From positions 3,162,001 to 3,226,000 of the forward strand of contig NZ_CP077290.1 in the NCBI RefSeq assembly GCF_019047785.1: DNA of 64,000 nucleotides. Direction: 5' to 3'. The position numbers were made by a program, and so were the translations under genes. The notes under the pieces were generated by a model. It did no database searches, was not told where the DNA came from, and saw only the letters and a program-made list of their open reading frames with translations. Of this stretch, positions 23,042 to 32,634 are shown in pieces. Position 1 is the first letter of the stretch. Every line of letters begins with the position of its first letter. Origin of the DNA: Enterobacter cancerogenus. GTDB taxonomy: Bacteria; Pseudomonadota; Gammaproteobacteria; Enterobacterales; Enterobacteriaceae.

Positions 23042-25120
23042 TGAGGTATGTGAAGGTGATAACGTCCCGCTCTGGCAAAGCGCTTCAACGGCTTGTGCGG
23101 TAACAGGTTTCCCCAGGAGATAACCCTGCAGCGTATTGCAGCCGAGTTGCGTTAAAAATGCCTGCTGGGCTTCGGTTTCAACACCTTCCGCCACCACTTT
23201 CAGATTCAGCGTTTTTGCCAGCGCCACAATGGCCGAGACGATGGTGGCGTCTTCGCTCTCTCCACTCAGTTCCTTCACAAAGGCGCGGTCAATTTTCAAC
23301 TCGCAGGCCGGGAGCTTTTTGAGATAGAGCAGGCTGGAATAGCCAGTACCAAAATCGTCAATCGACGCCTTCACGCCCGCGTCAGTAAGCTCCGTCAGCA
23401 CCCGCACGCTTTCATCAGGGTCGCTCATCGCGGTGGTTTCCGTCACTTCAAGGATCAACATCTCCGGCGGCACGTTATGGCGCGCCAGACAGTCGAGCAC
23501 CGTCTGCACCAGCGAAGGCTGTTCGAACTGCAGCGTTGACAGATTCACCGCCATCGACCAATCGTTATGCCCCTGAAGATGCCACTGGCGCAGCTGCCGG
23601 CAGGCTTCATCGATAACCCAGTTGCCAATCGGAACGATCAGCCCTGTTTTCTCCGCCAGAGGCAGGAAAAGGTCCGGCGTCAGTAACCCCTGCGTGGGGT
23701 GCTGCCAGCGCAGCAGCGCCTCAAAACCCAAAACAGGCCCGGCGGGCGCGTGGAATTTTGGCTGATACAGCAGGCGCAGCTCGGCACGATCCACGGCCAT
23801 CCACAGGTCGTTCATCAGCTGCAAATGGGTCTGCGCCAGGGTGTTCATCGACGGCTGGAAGAAGTGATAGCCATTTCGCCCCATATGCTTGGTGTGATAC
23901 ATCGCCGCATCGGCGTTAAACATCAGCTCGCGATCTGTTTTACCGTCGTGAGGATAGAGCGCAATGCCGATGCTGAGCGTCACCACCAGTTCGTAAGGCT
24001 CCAGGGCGAACGGGCTATCAATGGCGCGAACCAGGGCGCTGGCCAACGAGGCGGCATCGTCTGGCCCGTCAGTCTCGGCGAGAAGCACAAACTCATCCCC
24101 GCCAATACGGGCAAGCGTGTACTGTCCCTTCAGGGGCTGCAGCAGGCGCTGTGTGACCGCCACCAGCAGCTTATCGCCCACGTCATGACCATAGGCATCA
24201 TTCACCGTTTTAAACCCGTCGAGGTCCATAAACATGAGCGCGAAATGGCGGCCTTCCCGATCGGCTTTACTGATGGCCTGGCCGAGTCGGTCCTCAAGCA
24301 GGAGCCGGTTTGGCAGGCGGGTCAGCGTATCCTGAAGTGCCAGCTGGGCCAGCTCGCGGTTGGCTTCCGCCAGGGAGGAGGCCAGCAGAGACGTGCGTGC
24401 CTGAAGCCGTGCATCGAGTATCGAGACCAGCAGGGTGATCCCCAAAATGGAGAGCGCAATGACGCTCACCAGTACCGCCAGCCAACTGCCGTTAATGCCA
24501 TGGTGGTGAAGCATGGTCGACGCCGGGAACTGCGCCGCCTTCATGCCCGCGTAATGCATACCGGCAATGGCGACCCCCATGGTGATGGCGGCGCCCAGCC
24601 TCATCAGCGCAACCTGCGCGGCATCATGACGCAAACGAAACGTCAGCCACAGGGCGACCAGGGAGGCGGCGAGGGCGATCGCCACGGAAACCGCCACCCA
24701 TACTTTATCCCAGACGATGCCGGGCGTGACTTCCAGGGCCGCCATGCCGGTGTAATGCATGGCGACGATACCCGTCCCCATGACCAGTGCGCCAGGCAGG
24801 AGCCGGCGTAAACGAAGCCGATCGCAACTGACGAGCCACAGGGCAAAGAGCGACGAGCCGATGGCGATGATCATCGAGAGCACCGTCAGCGTGATGCTAT
24901 AGCTCATGCTCATGGAGAGGTCCATCGCCAGCATGCCAATAAAGTGCATGGCCCAAATGCCAATACCCATTGAAATGCCGCCACCGGCCAGCCAGACGCG
25001 GGACGCCACGCCCTGACTCCCGGCAACGCGCGCAGCCATATTCAGCGCGGTGTAGGCGGCCAGGATAGCAACGACGAAGGAGATGACGACAAGGATTTGG
25101 TTGTATTGGCTAACCAGCAT
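23036..25120 (-). CDS. MHYT-GGDEF-EAL membrane protein (cyclic-di-GMP turnover)
   Basis: The 694-residue protein has three parts. Residues 1-240 are a seven-helix MHYT sensor with the motifs AMHFIGM, AMHYTGM and GMHYAGM, proposed in this family to bind metal and sense O2, CO or NO. A GGDEF domain (about 262-425) keeps RIGGDEF intact, with no RxxD inhibitory site five residues before it. An EAL domain (about 440-685) keeps EALLRW, the Asn in AVNLST, LEVTET, IDDFGTGYSSL and VAEGVET. Both enzyme activities could therefore work. It stands alone between acrS and yhdU, where K-12 has no such gene. Confidence 0.93.
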   Translation of the reverse strand: MLVSQYNQILVVISFVVAILAAYTALNMAARVAGSQGVASRVWLAGGGISMGIGIWAMHFIGMLAMDLSMSMSYSITLTVLSMIIAIGSSLFALWLVSCDRLRLRRLLPGALVMGTGIVAMHYTGMAALEVTPGIVWDKVWVAVSVAIALAASLVALWLTFRLRHDAAQVALMRLGAAITMGVAIAGMHYAGMKAAQFPASTMLHHHGINGSWLAVLVSVIALSILGITLLVSILDARLQARTSLLASSLAEANRELAQLALQDTLTRLPNRLLLEDRLGQAISKADREGRHFALMFMDLDGFKTVNDAYGHDVGDKLLVAVTQRLLQPLKGQYTLARIGGDEFVLLAETDGPDDAASLASALVRAIDSPFALEPYELVVTLSIGIALYPHDGKTDRELMFNADAAMYHTKHMGRNGYHFFQPSMNTLAQTHLQLMNDLWMAVDRAELRLLYQPKFHAPAGPVLGFEALLRWQHPTQGLLTPDLFLPLAEKTGLIVPIGNWVIDEACRQLRQWHLQGHNDWSMAVNLSTLQFEQPSLVQTVLDCLARHNVPPEMLILEVTETTAMSDPDESVRVLTELTDAGVKASIDDFGTGYSSLLYLKKLPACELKIDRAFVKELSGESEDATIVSAIVALAKTLNLKVVAEGVETEAQQAFLTQLGCNTLQGYLLGKPVTAQAVEALCQSGTLSPSHTSS

Positions 25121-25260
25121 GGTTGTTCACTCGTAATGAGAGATTTAACAAGGGCAGTTAAGAAGGGCTGAGACATTATCATCGTCAGATAATGACTAAA
25201 AGGGATTTAAGGCCCTGTTTTTAGTAGGTAATAACAGGGTTTTTGAACGACGTCAGGCAG

Positions 25261-25425
25261 TTAGTCGAGTTCGGAACAGTTCACAAGTTTCAGCGGATTG
25301 ACGGAATTCATATTACGGCACTTGTCGGTTTCAGTACTTAACAGTTCAATCCACTGCATCAGCAGGGCATCGAAAAGGAAAACTGAGACAGCAAAGACAA
25401 CCAGCCACCAGTATTTACGAATCAT
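25261..25425 (-). CDS. yhdU: small membrane protein YhdU
   Basis: A 54-residue protein with one membrane helix, MIRKYWWLVVFAVSVFLFD, followed by a short cysteine-containing tail (DKCRNMNSVNPLKLVNC). It matches enteric YhdU in sequence and position. I start at ATG 25425 (MIRKYWW). An upstream ATG would add 16 residues not seen in the homologue. Function is unknown. In E. coli yhdJ lies between yhdU and fis, but not here. Confidence 0.85.
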   Translation of the reverse strand: MIRKYWWLVVFAVSVFLFDALLMQWIELLSTETDKCRNMNSVNPLKLVNCSELD

Positions 25426-25544
25426 TGTGTCATTCCGGACGAAAAGAGCCTGTAAGGTGGTGGAAATATACACGAAACGCGGGCGTTTAAAAGGGGGGGG
25501 AGATGAAGGTTTACAAAGCGTTGACGGACGAGAACAACAGGCGA

Positions 25545-25582
25545 TAAAAAAGGCGCTTCCCCATGCCGAGTAGCGCCTTTTT
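25545..25582 (-). terminator. intrinsic terminator after fis (bidirectional)
   Basis: AGGCGCT (25551-25557) pairs with AGCGCCT (25572-25578). A six-base A-run precedes it and a T-run follows, so it can work in both directions. It lies about 25 bp past the fis stop. Confidence 0.8.
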
Positions 25583-25606
25583 AAACAAGCATTTCGCTAA
25601 TCGAAA

Positions 25607-25903
25607 TTAGTTCATGCCGTATTTTTTCAGCTTCTTACGAAGGGTACCACGGTTGATACCCATCATCAGGGCTGCGCGGGTTTGGTTACCGCGGGTGTAT
25701 TGCATCACCATGTCCAACAGTGGCTGTTCAACTTCAGCCAGTACCAGCTCATACAGGTCATTAACATCCTGACCGTTCAGTTGAGCAAAATAGTTCTTCA
25801 GTGCCTGTTTAACCGAGTCACGCAGGGGCTTTTGAGTTACCTGATCCTGAGAGTTAACGGTAGAAACGGTCAGTACGTCAGAATTTACGCGTTGTTCGAA
25901 CAT
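25607..25903 (-). CDS. fis: nucleoid protein and DNA-inversion factor Fis
   Basis: Fis binds and bends DNA, activates rRNA promoters and assists site-specific recombination. The 98-residue protein appears identical to E. coli Fis from memory. It has the beta-hairpin arm region near residues 11-26 and the C-terminal helix-turn-helix [23 protein letters not shown]. It is cotranscribed with dusB, 23 bp downstream. One of its main targets is the upstream region of rRNA operons like the one in this window. Confidence 0.99.
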
Positions 25904-25926
25904 AGTTCTGTCAGCTCTTTATTTCA

Positions 25927-26892
25927 TTACGCAAAATTTTCGAAGTATGCCTCCAACGCCTCCAGCTGTACGCTGGCATCCTCTATGGCGTTGAATGTGC
26001 GCCGAAACTGGTCATTTGGAGCGTGCTCCTGGAGATACCAGGAAACGTGTTTACGCGCAATTCGGTACCCTTTTGCCTGGCCGTAAAAGTCATGCAATTC
26101 CCGAACGTGCGAACAAAGCAAGCGCTTAACCTCTGCCAGAGGCAGTGGAGCAAGCAGCTCTCCAGTGTCCAGATAATGCTGGATTTCCCGAAAGATCCAG
26201 GGTCTTCCCTGAGCTGCACGTCCTATCATCAGAGCATCAGCTCCCGTATAGTCGAGCACAGCTCTGGCTTTAAGCGGGTCAGTAATGTCACCATTCGCGA
26301 TAATCGGAATGGAAACTTTCTGCTTAACTGCCCGAATGCTGTCGTATTCAGCGTAACCATTGAACAAGCAGGCGCGAGTGCGTCCGTGTATGGTCAGAGC
26401 CTGAATGCCACAATCTTCGGCCAGTTGGGCAATCTCTACACAGTTACGGTGTTCCGGCGACCAACCCGTGCGAATCTTTAACGTAACAGGAACGTCCACT
26501 GCGCTGACAACCGCCGTCAGGATCGCTTTGACCTGGTCGGGGTATTGCAGAAGGGCTGAGCCTGCAAGCTTGCGATTCACCTTTTTGGCCGGGCACCCCA
26601 TATTGATATCAATAATCTGGGCACCACTTTCCACGTTAATACGCGCGGCATCTGCCATCTCTTCAGGCACGCTTCCGGCAATTTGCACGGTGCGAATACC
26701 TGGCTCATCAACGTGCACCATCCGTAGACGGGACTTATCGCTTTCCCAAACCTGCGGGTTAGACGACATCATCTCGGAAACGGTTAATCCGGCTCCCATC
26801 TCGTAGCACAGCGTCCTGAACGGCCGGTCGGTAATACCTGCCATAGGGGCTGCGATCAGGCGATTTCTGAGCTGGTGGTGTCCGATGCGCAT
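25927..26892 (-). CDS. dusB: tRNA-dihydrouridine synthase B
   Basis: DusB reduces uridine to dihydrouridine in tRNA (position 17 in E. coli) using FMN and NADPH. The 321-residue TIM-barrel protein has the N-terminal [15 protein letters not shown] signature and the catalytic cysteine in [20 protein letters not shown] near residue 100. The C-terminal helical tRNA-binding domain starts near 245. It is the first gene of dusB-fis, and translation of dusB is known to affect fis expression in E. coli. Confidence 0.98.
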   Translation of the reverse strand: MRIGHHQLRNRLIAAPMAGITDRPFRTLCYEMGAGLTVSEMMSSNPQVWESDKSRLRMVHVDEPGIRTVQIAGSVPEEMADAARINVESGAQIIDINMGCPAKKVNRKLAGSALLQYPDQVKAILTAVVSAVDVPVTLKIRTGWSPEHRNCVEIAQLAEDCGIQALTIHGRTRACLFNGYAEYDSIRAVKQKVSIPIIANGDITDPLKARAVLDYTGADALMIGRAAQGRPWIFREIQHYLDTGELLAPLPLAEVKRLLCSHVRELHDFYGQAKGYRIARKHVSWYLQEHAPNDQFRRTFNAIEDASVQLEALEAYFENFA

Positions 26893-26931
26893 GAGTTAAG
26901 AAATGACCATACTGTGACTGCAAGGCGGCGT

Positions 26932-26960
26932 ATATTACGCATTTTTTGCACGAGATGAAA
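26932..26960 (-). promoter_or_regulatory. dusB-fis promoter
   Basis: On the minus strand TTTCAT (plus 26955-26960) and TAATAT (plus 26932-26937) are 17 bp apart and are followed by a GC-rich discriminator ACGCCGCC. This is the well-studied E. coli fis promoter arrangement, which is subject to stringent control and growth-rate regulation. Confidence 0.85.
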
Positions 26961-27128
26961 GGCCAAACTTTGAACAATCCTCTGTTGTAGATCAAGGAAT
27001 CAGCGGCCTGACGTGGTGATGAGATTTATTCACTATTTAAATCATTGAGTTATGCGCTAACGCTTATTTTATAGGCGCTTACAATTTCCCGTAACTTCTC
27101 ATCGTTTCTGAATAAATGAATCGGTTTA

Positions 27129-27167
27129 GCGGGATAATCTGCTGTTTTTAGCAGCAGTTTATCCCGC
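27129..27167. repeat. long imperfect hairpin downstream of cah
   Basis: The arms GCGGGATAA (27129-27137) and TTATCCCGC (27159-27167) enclose an inner CTGCT/AGCAG stem and a TTTTT loop. No U-tract follows the outer stem on either strand, so it is a possible terminator or transcript-end stabiliser for cah, or a protein-binding palindrome for dusB-fis. Confidence 0.45.
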
Positions 27168-27222
27168 TTCAATGCGATCTGCGTCGCATTTTAGAACATG
27201 ATCTTAGTGCGAAAAATGCACA

Positions 27223-27963
27223 TTACTCCACGACGACACGGCCATGGAGTGACTGTACCGAGCGGTTATTATCGTGGTGCATGGTATGGGTGAATTTCTC
27301 CAGTTGTTCAGCAGAGAGCGTCAAAGGATGTTTAAGGACAACCCAGATAACGCCTTCGGAACACGGAGGAGTGGTAAGCGAACCGCTAAAACGCCAGTAG
27401 GTTTTGTCTTTCGGCAGAAGGTTATTCAGATTAAGGTTCTGATTAATCGTCGCATTTTGCTCCGCATGTTCAGGCATCACTTTCCACAGCTTTTCCAGCT
27501 CAGCGTTCGGCGCGCCCTTATCAAACATTACCGCAACCACGACCAGTTCGCCTTCAGCATTCTTGTGCACCAGGTGCATTTCCATCGCATAGTTTTTGCC
27601 ATGGATCGTGTTTTCACTCGGCGCATGGAAATGGAATTGCTGAAGAGACCAGGTCTGTTTATCCAGGGTAATGCTGTCGCGCGTGTCCGCTTTTTCTCCA
27701 GCCTGAATGGTGTGCCCGTTGTTCGTCAGCGTGATGGGACCCTCGGTGTAGTGCGTTTGTAACGGGGTGAGGTGGGCCTTAAGTGTGGAATCAATGTTAA
27801 TCGGGGACTGATTCATACCGCTTTGACAGGTTTTATACGCCTCATCCAGTTCGCCCCAGTGCTCCGGAGCGCCTTCGCCTTCATAGCTCCAGTGTGATGC
27901 ATACGCTGAAGCGGAAATGATGCTCAGCGCCAGCAGCGCTGCCTTGCCAGTGATGTGTTTCAT
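27223..27963 (-). CDS. cah: periplasmic alpha-class carbonic anhydrase
   Basis: Interconverts CO2 and bicarbonate. The 246-residue protein has a Sec signal peptide (MKHITGKAALLALSIISASAYA). The alpha-CA signature is present: NQSPINI near residue 50, the zinc histidines in QFHFHAPSEN and EMHLVH, and TTPPCSEGV near 195. I chose ATG 27963, preceded by GGAAG, over an ATG 30 bp upstream that would place charged residues before the signal peptide. It is a single-gene insertion between prmA and dusB compared with E. coli. Confidence 0.93.
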   Translation of the reverse strand: MKHITGKAALLALSIISASAYASHWSYEGEGAPEHWGELDEAYKTCQSGMNQSPINIDSTLKAHLTPLQTHYTEGPITLTNNGHTIQAGEKADTRDSITLDKQTWSLQQFHFHAPSENTIHGKNYAMEMHLVHKNAEGELVVVAVMFDKGAPNAELEKLWKVMPEHAEQNATINQNLNLNNLLPKDKTYWRFSGSLTTPPCSEGVIWVVLKHPLTLSAEQLEKFTHTMHHDNNRSVQSLHGRVVVE

Positions 27964-28071
27964 AATATTCTTCCGGTGAATTTTATAGTTCAAATCATTT
28001 AATTAACGCATGATTTGTAAGGGTATTTTACCGGAGAAAACCAGGAGGCGGGAGCAATATCAGAGAGGAAA

Positions 28072-28093
28072 GGCGTGGTCAGATGACCACGCC
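28072..28093 (-). terminator. hairpin at the end of prmA
   Basis: A perfect 10-bp stem GGCGTGGTCA / TGACCACGCC with a 2-base loop starts seven bases past the prmA stop. On the minus strand only a short TTT follows, so it is a weak terminator or a 3' end stabiliser. Confidence 0.55.
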
Positions 28094-28099
28094 AAAAGA

Positions 28100-28981
28100 T
28101 CACTTTTTACGGCCAGTAATACGGCACCACTCTTCTTTCTCAACCACCGGATCGAGCGTAAAGAGATCGGCATAGGCTTCGCAGACGCTGTCGGCCTGGC
28201 TGGCGAGGATGCCGGAAAGACCCAGCAGACCGCCTTCAACGGGCAGCACGCTGATTAACGGGGCTAGCTCGCGCAAAGGGCCTGCCAGAATGTTCGCGAC
28301 GACGACGTCGGCTTTCATCGCTTCTGGCTGCGCGTCTGGCAGGTACAGCTCCAGACGGTCGGAGACGCCGTTACGTTCAGCGTTATCGCGGCTGGCCTGG
28401 ATAGCCTGGGGATCGATGTCGATCCCGATCGCTTTCGCTGCGCCCAGCTTCAGCGCGGCAATCGCGAGGATCCCCGAGCCGCAGCCAAAGTCGATCACGG
28501 TCTTGCCTTCCAGATCCAGTCCGTCCAGCCACTGCAGGCATAGCGACGTAGTAGGGTGCGTGCCTGTACCAAATGCCAGACCCGGATCAAGCATAACGTT
28601 CACCGCGTTTTCATCGGGAACGTCGCGCCAGCTCGGGCAGATCCACAGGCGTTTACCGAACTGCATTGGATGGAAGTTATCCATCCACTCGCGTTCCCAG
28701 TCTTTGTCTTCGATCTGCTCGATCTTATGGACAAAGCCTGCGCCCAGAAGCGGGTGGTTTTCCAGAATCGCGACGACCTCGTTCATGTCGGTTTCGGCAT
28801 CGAACAGGCCGATAACGTCGGTGTCGCCCCACAGGCGGGTTTCACCCGGAAGCGGCTCGAAAACCGGCGTATCATGCGTGTCCTGGAAGGTGATGGAAAC
28901 CGAGCCGGCCTCCATCAGCGCATCGCTCAGCTCTTCGGCATTCGCGCCGGTTGTATTCAGTTTCAGTTGGATCCACGGCAT
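28100..28981 (-). CDS. prmA: ribosomal protein L11 methyltransferase
   Basis: PrmA trimethylates the N-terminus and two lysines of ribosomal protein L11 using SAM. The 293-residue protein has the N-terminal substrate-recognition domain ([20 protein letters not shown]), a linker, and the Rossmann methyltransferase domain with [20 protein letters not shown] near residue 162 and the motif [10 protein letters not shown] near 230. It is 11 bp downstream of panF, in the same operon as in E. coli. The downstream partner dusB is separated by cah here. Confidence 0.97.
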   Translation of the reverse strand: MPWIQLKLNTTGANAEELSDALMEAGSVSITFQDTHDTPVFEPLPGETRLWGDTDVIGLFDAETDMNEVVAILENHPLLGAGFVHKIEQIEDKDWEREWMDNFHPMQFGKRLWICPSWRDVPDENAVNVMLDPGLAFGTGTHPTTSLCLQWLDGLDLEGKTVIDFGCGSGILAIAALKLGAAKAIGIDIDPQAIQASRDNAERNGVSDRLELYLPDAQPEAMKADVVVANILAGPLRELAPLISVLPVEGGLLGLSGILASQADSVCEAYADLFTLDPVVEKEEWCRITGRKK

Positions 28982-28992
28982 GGCAAAACTCT

Positions 28993-30447
28993 TTATTTAT
29001 CAGTAGAAATCACAGCGGGCTGTGGGACGGGTTGACCAAAACGGTTCCCTACCACAAACGCCAGTAAGCTTAACAGTAACGAAGGCACAATCGGATGGAA
29101 GCCCAGATACTGAATATTAAACGTCGCAAGAACGGCGTACAGCACGCCGCCAACAATCATAGCGCTCAGCGCGCCTGCGGCATTGGCCCGCTCCCAGTAA
29201 AGCCCCAGCACCAGCGGCCACAGGAAGACCGCCTCAAGCCCACCGAACGCGAGCAGGTTGAGCCAGATGATCATTTCCGGCGGACGCCAGGCGGCCAGCA
29301 ACAACAACGCCCCTAACAGCAGCGTAATCACGGCTGACATCCGCTTCAGGCGTCGCTCGTTTTCGACCTGCTCCGGGCGCAGGTTCAGATAGAGGTCTTT
29401 AACGATCGTAGCGGAACTTTGCAGGAGCTGAGCATTGATCGTCGACATAATGGCGGCCATAGGCGCGGCGAGGAATATCCCGGCAGCAAAGGGCGGAAGC
29501 ACTTTGACCATCAGCGTTGGGATCACCAAATCGGGGACCGTCAGGTCCGGGATCACCGCGCGGCCTAACGCGCCTGCCAGGTGCATACCAAACATCAGGA
29601 TCGCCACAACGATGGTGCCGATGATGATGCCTCTGTGCACCGCTTTGCTGTCTTTATAAGAGATGCATCGCACTGCGGTATGCGGCAGGCCAATCACCCC
29701 AAAGCACACCAGCACCCAGAACGAGGTCATAAACGTTGGGGAGAGGATATCGTCCGCGCCCTGCGGCGAGACCAGTTTCGGGTCGATCGCTTCCAGGGTT
29801 TCCACGGCATGGCTCAGGCCGCCTGCCGCATGAACAATCCCCACCAGCAGAACGATAGTGCCAATAAGCATCACCATCCCCTGCATCGTATCGTTCAGCA
29901 CGCTGGCACGGAACCCGCCAAAGGCGGTGTACAGCGCAATACTCACCCCGAAGATGATAAGGCCGGTCTCATAGGGGATCCCCGCTGCCGTCTCCAGCAA
30001 ACGCGCGCCGCCGATAAACTGTACCGTCATCGCACCAATAAAGGCGACCAGCAGGCTCAGGCTTGCGAGCCACACCAGCAGACGGCTCTGATAGCGCGCA
30101 AACAGCATATCGTTGAGCGTCACGGCGTTATAGCGACGAGCCAGAATGGCAAATTTTTTGCCGAGAATACCCAAAGAGAGCCAGACGGCAGGCAACTGGA
30201 TCATCGCCAGCAGCACCCAGCCTAACCCGTATTTATAGGCGGCACCGGGACCCCCGATAAACGAGCTGGCGCTGATATAGGTGGCGGTAAGCGTCATGGC
30301 CAGCACAACGCCGCCCATCGAGCGGCTACCGAGAAAATACTCATTCAGGAAGGTGCCGGTGCTCCTTTTACGCATCGCATAAACGGACAAACCAAACACC
30401 ACTAACAGGTAAGCGATAAGCGGCAGAATGACTTCAGGCTGCATCAT
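28993..30447 (-). CDS. panF: sodium/pantothenate symporter
   Basis: PanF imports pantothenate, the coenzyme A precursor, with Na+. The 484-residue protein is a sodium:solute symporter with about 13 hydrophobic segments. It contains the conserved [22 protein letters not shown] near residue 55 and the family motif near [18 protein letters not shown]. It overlaps yhdT by 14 bp and precedes prmA by 11 bp. Confidence 0.97.
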   Translation of the reverse strand: MMQPEVILPLIAYLLVVFGLSVYAMRKRSTGTFLNEYFLGSRSMGGVVLAMTLTATYISASSFIGGPGAAYKYGLGWVLLAMIQLPAVWLSLGILGKKFAILARRYNAVTLNDMLFARYQSRLLVWLASLSLLVAFIGAMTVQFIGGARLLETAAGIPYETGLIIFGVSIALYTAFGGFRASVLNDTMQGMVMLIGTIVLLVGIVHAAGGLSHAVETLEAIDPKLVSPQGADDILSPTFMTSFWVLVCFGVIGLPHTAVRCISYKDSKAVHRGIIIGTIVVAILMFGMHLAGALGRAVIPDLTVPDLVIPTLMVKVLPPFAAGIFLAAPMAAIMSTINAQLLQSSATIVKDLYLNLRPEQVENERRLKRMSAVITLLLGALLLLAAWRPPEMIIWLNLLAFGGLEAVFLWPLVLGLYWERANAAGALSAMIVGGVLYAVLATFNIQYLGFHPIVPSLLLSLLAFVVGNRFGQPVPQPAVISTDK

Positions 30448-30676
30448 CGTCCTCCAGCGGAATATCGCGATAAATGAATTTCACCATTGCCCAGCACAGC
30501 AGGATAAAGACCAGCGGCACCAGAAGACACGCCATCTCAAACCAGTGAGGCAGGCCGGTAATGCCGATAGACGAATCAGGTAAGTAAGCAGTTACCAACC
30601 AAGCGGCGAGATAGAGAAGGGTCAGCCACAGCGCCCAGCGCGCTTCTTTATGGGCCTGAACAAAACGCTTGTCCAT
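30434..30676 (-). CDS. yhdT: DUF997 membrane protein YhdT
   Basis: An 80-residue inner-membrane protein with two hydrophobic helices (ALWLTLLYLAAWLVTAYL and MACLLVPLVFILLCWAMVKF). It belongs to the DUF997 family that is almost always paired with panF. The 14-bp overlap suggests translational coupling and perhaps a small accessory subunit of the symporter, as with the small subunits of some other SSS transporters. That role is unproven. Confidence 0.93.
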   Translation of the reverse strand: MDKRFVQAHKEARWALWLTLLYLAAWLVTAYLPDSSIGITGLPHWFEMACLLVPLVFILLCWAMVKFIYRDIPLEDDDAA

Positions 30677-30742
30677 TTTTTGTCCCTTGTGGATGAAGAA
30701 AGCGGGGATTGTACATGATGGGGCATGGCTCCCCCCAGAAAT

Positions 30743-30770
30743 AAAAAAAGGCCGGATTCACCGGCCTTTT
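30743..30770 (-). terminator. intrinsic terminator after accC
   Basis: GGCCGG and CCGGCC (30750-30766) form a hairpin with a 5-base loop. On the minus strand it is followed by TTTTTTT. It separates accBC from yhdT-panF-prmA. Confidence 0.85.
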
Positions 30771-30785
30771 CGCGTTGCTGCAAAC

Positions 30786-32135
30786 TTACTTCTCGTTCAG
30801 ACCGAGTTTCTTCTCCAGATAGTGGATGTTAGTTCCACCATTCTGGAAGTGCTCGTCGCTCATGATGCGCATCTGCAGATCAACGTTGGTTTTGATACCG
30901 TCGATGATCAGCTCCTGCAGGGCGTTCTTCATGCGGGCAATCGCCACGTCACGGTTCTCGCCGTAGCAGATGAGTTTACCGATCATTGAGTCATAGTACG
31001 GCGGTACGGTGTAACCGGCGTAAATATGAGACTCCCAGCGCACACCAAAGCCACCCGGCGCGTGGAAACGCGTAATTTTACCCGGGCTTGGCAGGAAGGT
31101 GTTCGGGTCTTCGGCGTTGATACGGCATTCTACCGCATGGCCTTTGACCACAACTTCGTCCTGTTTGATGGACAGAGGCTGGCCGGCAGCGATACGCAGC
31201 TGCTCTTTTATCAGGTCAACACCGGTGATCATTTCGGTAACCGGGTGTTCAACCTGAATACGGGTGTTCATCTCAATGAAGTAGAACTCGCCGTTTTCGA
31301 ACAGGAACTCGAAAGTACCTGCGCCGCGATAGCCGATATCCACACAGGCCTTGGAGCAACGCTCGCCGATGTAGCGACGCAGTTCCGGAGTAATGCCCGG
31401 AGCTGGCGCTTCTTCGACCACTTTCTGGTGACGACGCTGCATGGAGCAGTCGCGTTCTGCCAGATAGATGGCGTTACCCTGACCGTCAGCCAACACCTGA
31501 ATTTCGATGTGGCGTGGGTTTTCCAGGTACTTTTCCATGTAAACCATGTCATTGCTGAAAGCCGCTTTCGCTTCCGCTTTTGTCATGGCAATGGACTGGG
31601 CCAGTTCTGCATCGCTGCGCACAACGCGCATACCACGACCGCCGCCGCCGCCGGACGCCTTGATGATCACCGGGTAGCCAATGCGTTTCGCATGGGCACG
31701 GTTAACATCCATATCGTCGCCCAGAGGGCCGTCGGAGCCTGGTACAGTTGGAACACCGGCTTTCTTCATTGCGGTGATCGCAGACACTTTGTCGCCCATC
31801 AGGCGAATGGTGTCGGCTTTCGGGCCGATGAAGATAAAGCCAGAGCGTTCAACCTGCTCGGCAAAGTTGGCATTCTCTGAGAGGAAGCCGTAACCCGGAT
31901 GAATTGCCACCGCGCCGGTGATTTCAGCGGCGCTGATGATAGCCGGGATGTTCAGATAGCTTTTTACGGACGGAGCCGGGCCAATACAGACCGTCTCATC
32001 CGCCAGCAATACGTGTTTTAAATCGCGATCCGCGCTTGAGTGCACGGCCACGGTCTTGATGCCCAGTTCTTTACAGGCACGAAGAATACGCAGTGCAATC
32101 TCGCCACGGTTGGCGATAACAATTTTATCCAGCAT
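30786..32135 (-). CDS. accC: acetyl-CoA carboxylase, biotin carboxylase subunit
   Basis: AccC carboxylates the biotin of AccB using ATP and bicarbonate, the first half of malonyl-CoA synthesis for fatty acids. The 449-residue protein has the N-terminal biotin-carboxylase fold ([22 protein letters not shown]) and the ATP-grasp glycine loop [14 protein letters not shown] near 160-170. The [16 protein letters not shown] active-site segment lies near 285-300. I chose ATG 32135 (MLDKIVIA), 10 bp after accB. An in-frame upstream start would overlap accB. Confidence 0.98.
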   Translation of the reverse strand: MLDKIVIANRGEIALRILRACKELGIKTVAVHSSADRDLKHVLLADETVCIGPAPSVKSYLNIPAIISAAEITGAVAIHPGYGFLSENANFAEQVERSGFIFIGPKADTIRLMGDKVSAITAMKKAGVPTVPGSDGPLGDDMDVNRAHAKRIGYPVIIKASGGGGGRGMRVVRSDAELAQSIAMTKAEAKAAFSNDMVYMEKYLENPRHIEIQVLADGQGNAIYLAERDCSMQRRHQKVVEEAPAPGITPELRRYIGERCSKACVDIGYRGAGTFEFLFENGEFYFIEMNTRIQVEHPVTEMITGVDLIKEQLRIAAGQPLSIKQDEVVVKGHAVECRINAEDPNTFLPSPGKITRFHAPGGFGVRWESHIYAGYTVPPYYDSMIGKLICYGENRDVAIARMKNALQELIIDGIKTNVDLQMRIMSDEHFQNGGTNIHYLEKKLGLNEK

Positions 32136-32145
32136 GTTCGCCTCG

Positions 32146-32613
32146 TTACTCGATGACGACCAGCGGCTCGTCAAATTCTACCGGCTGACCACTTTCGACC
32201 AGAATCGCTTTCACAGTACCTGACTTGTCAGCTTCGATCTGGTTCATCATTTTCATGGCTTCGACGATGCACAGGGTATCGCCTGCATTGACTTTCTGAC
32301 CCACTTCGATGAACGCTTTCGCGTCCGGGCTCGGGGTGCGGTAGAAAGTCCCAACCATTGGGGAACGTACGATGTGACCACTGATTTCTGCGGCTGCGGC
32401 AGGTGCAGCGTCTGCTGCTGGCGCAACGGCTGCGGCAAGCGCAGGCTGCTGCTGCATCATCGGTGCTGCATAAGCCTGCTGCATTACCGGGAAGCTAGCG
32501 GCTGGGGCTGCACGGCTGATGCGTACAGACTCTTCGCCTTCAGAAATTTCCAGTTCGGAGATGCCTGATTCTTCAACCAGCTCGATCAGTTTTTTAATCT
32601 TACGAATATCCAT
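32146..32613 (-). CDS. accB: acetyl-CoA carboxylase biotin carboxyl carrier protein
   Basis: AccB carries the biotin that shuttles CO2 from AccC to AccAD. The 155-residue protein has an N-terminal helical oligomerisation part ([15 protein letters not shown]), a flexible Ala/Pro/Gln-rich linker (about 35-75), and the C-terminal biotinyl domain with EAMKMMN, whose lysine (about residue 121) is biotinylated. The linker is one residue shorter than I recall for E. coli. It is cotranscribed with accC. Confidence 0.98.
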   Translation of the reverse strand: MDIRKIKKLIELVEESGISELEISEGEESVRISRAAPAASFPVMQQAYAAPMMQQQPALAAAVAPAADAAPAAAAEISGHIVRSPMVGTFYRTPSPDAKAFIEVGQKVNAGDTLCIVEAMKMMNQIEADKSGTVKAILVESGQPVEFDEPLVVIE

Positions 32614-32634
32614 GAGTGGGTTCCGTACTCTTGT

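Larger units (their letters stand above)
26893..27222 (-). other. dusB-fis promoter region and cah 3' flank (no gene)
   Basis: The 330-bp stretch holds the growth-phase-regulated dusB-fis promoter at its left end. At 27129-27167 is a long hairpin with arms GCGGGATAA and TTATCCCGC. No gene is credible. In E. coli prmA directly precedes this region, while here a carbonic anhydrase gene lies in between. Confidence 0.75.

Noticed and set aside
23699..24811. 370-codon open frame antisense to the MHYT-GGDEF-EAL gene
   Set aside because: It is a GC-rich shadow of a gene with intact catalytic motifs. Its composition is Gln/His/Arg-rich and shows no domain.
25213..25239. Inverted repeat CCCTGTT/AACAGGG with a T-run, downstream of yhdU
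   Set aside because: The T-run is on the plus strand, where no gene needs a terminator. On the minus strand the run after the stem is TTAAAT, too weak to call.
31026..31880. 284-codon open frame antisense to accC
   Set aside because: accC is among the most conserved genes here, and the antisense frame is Phe/His/Ala-rich without domains.
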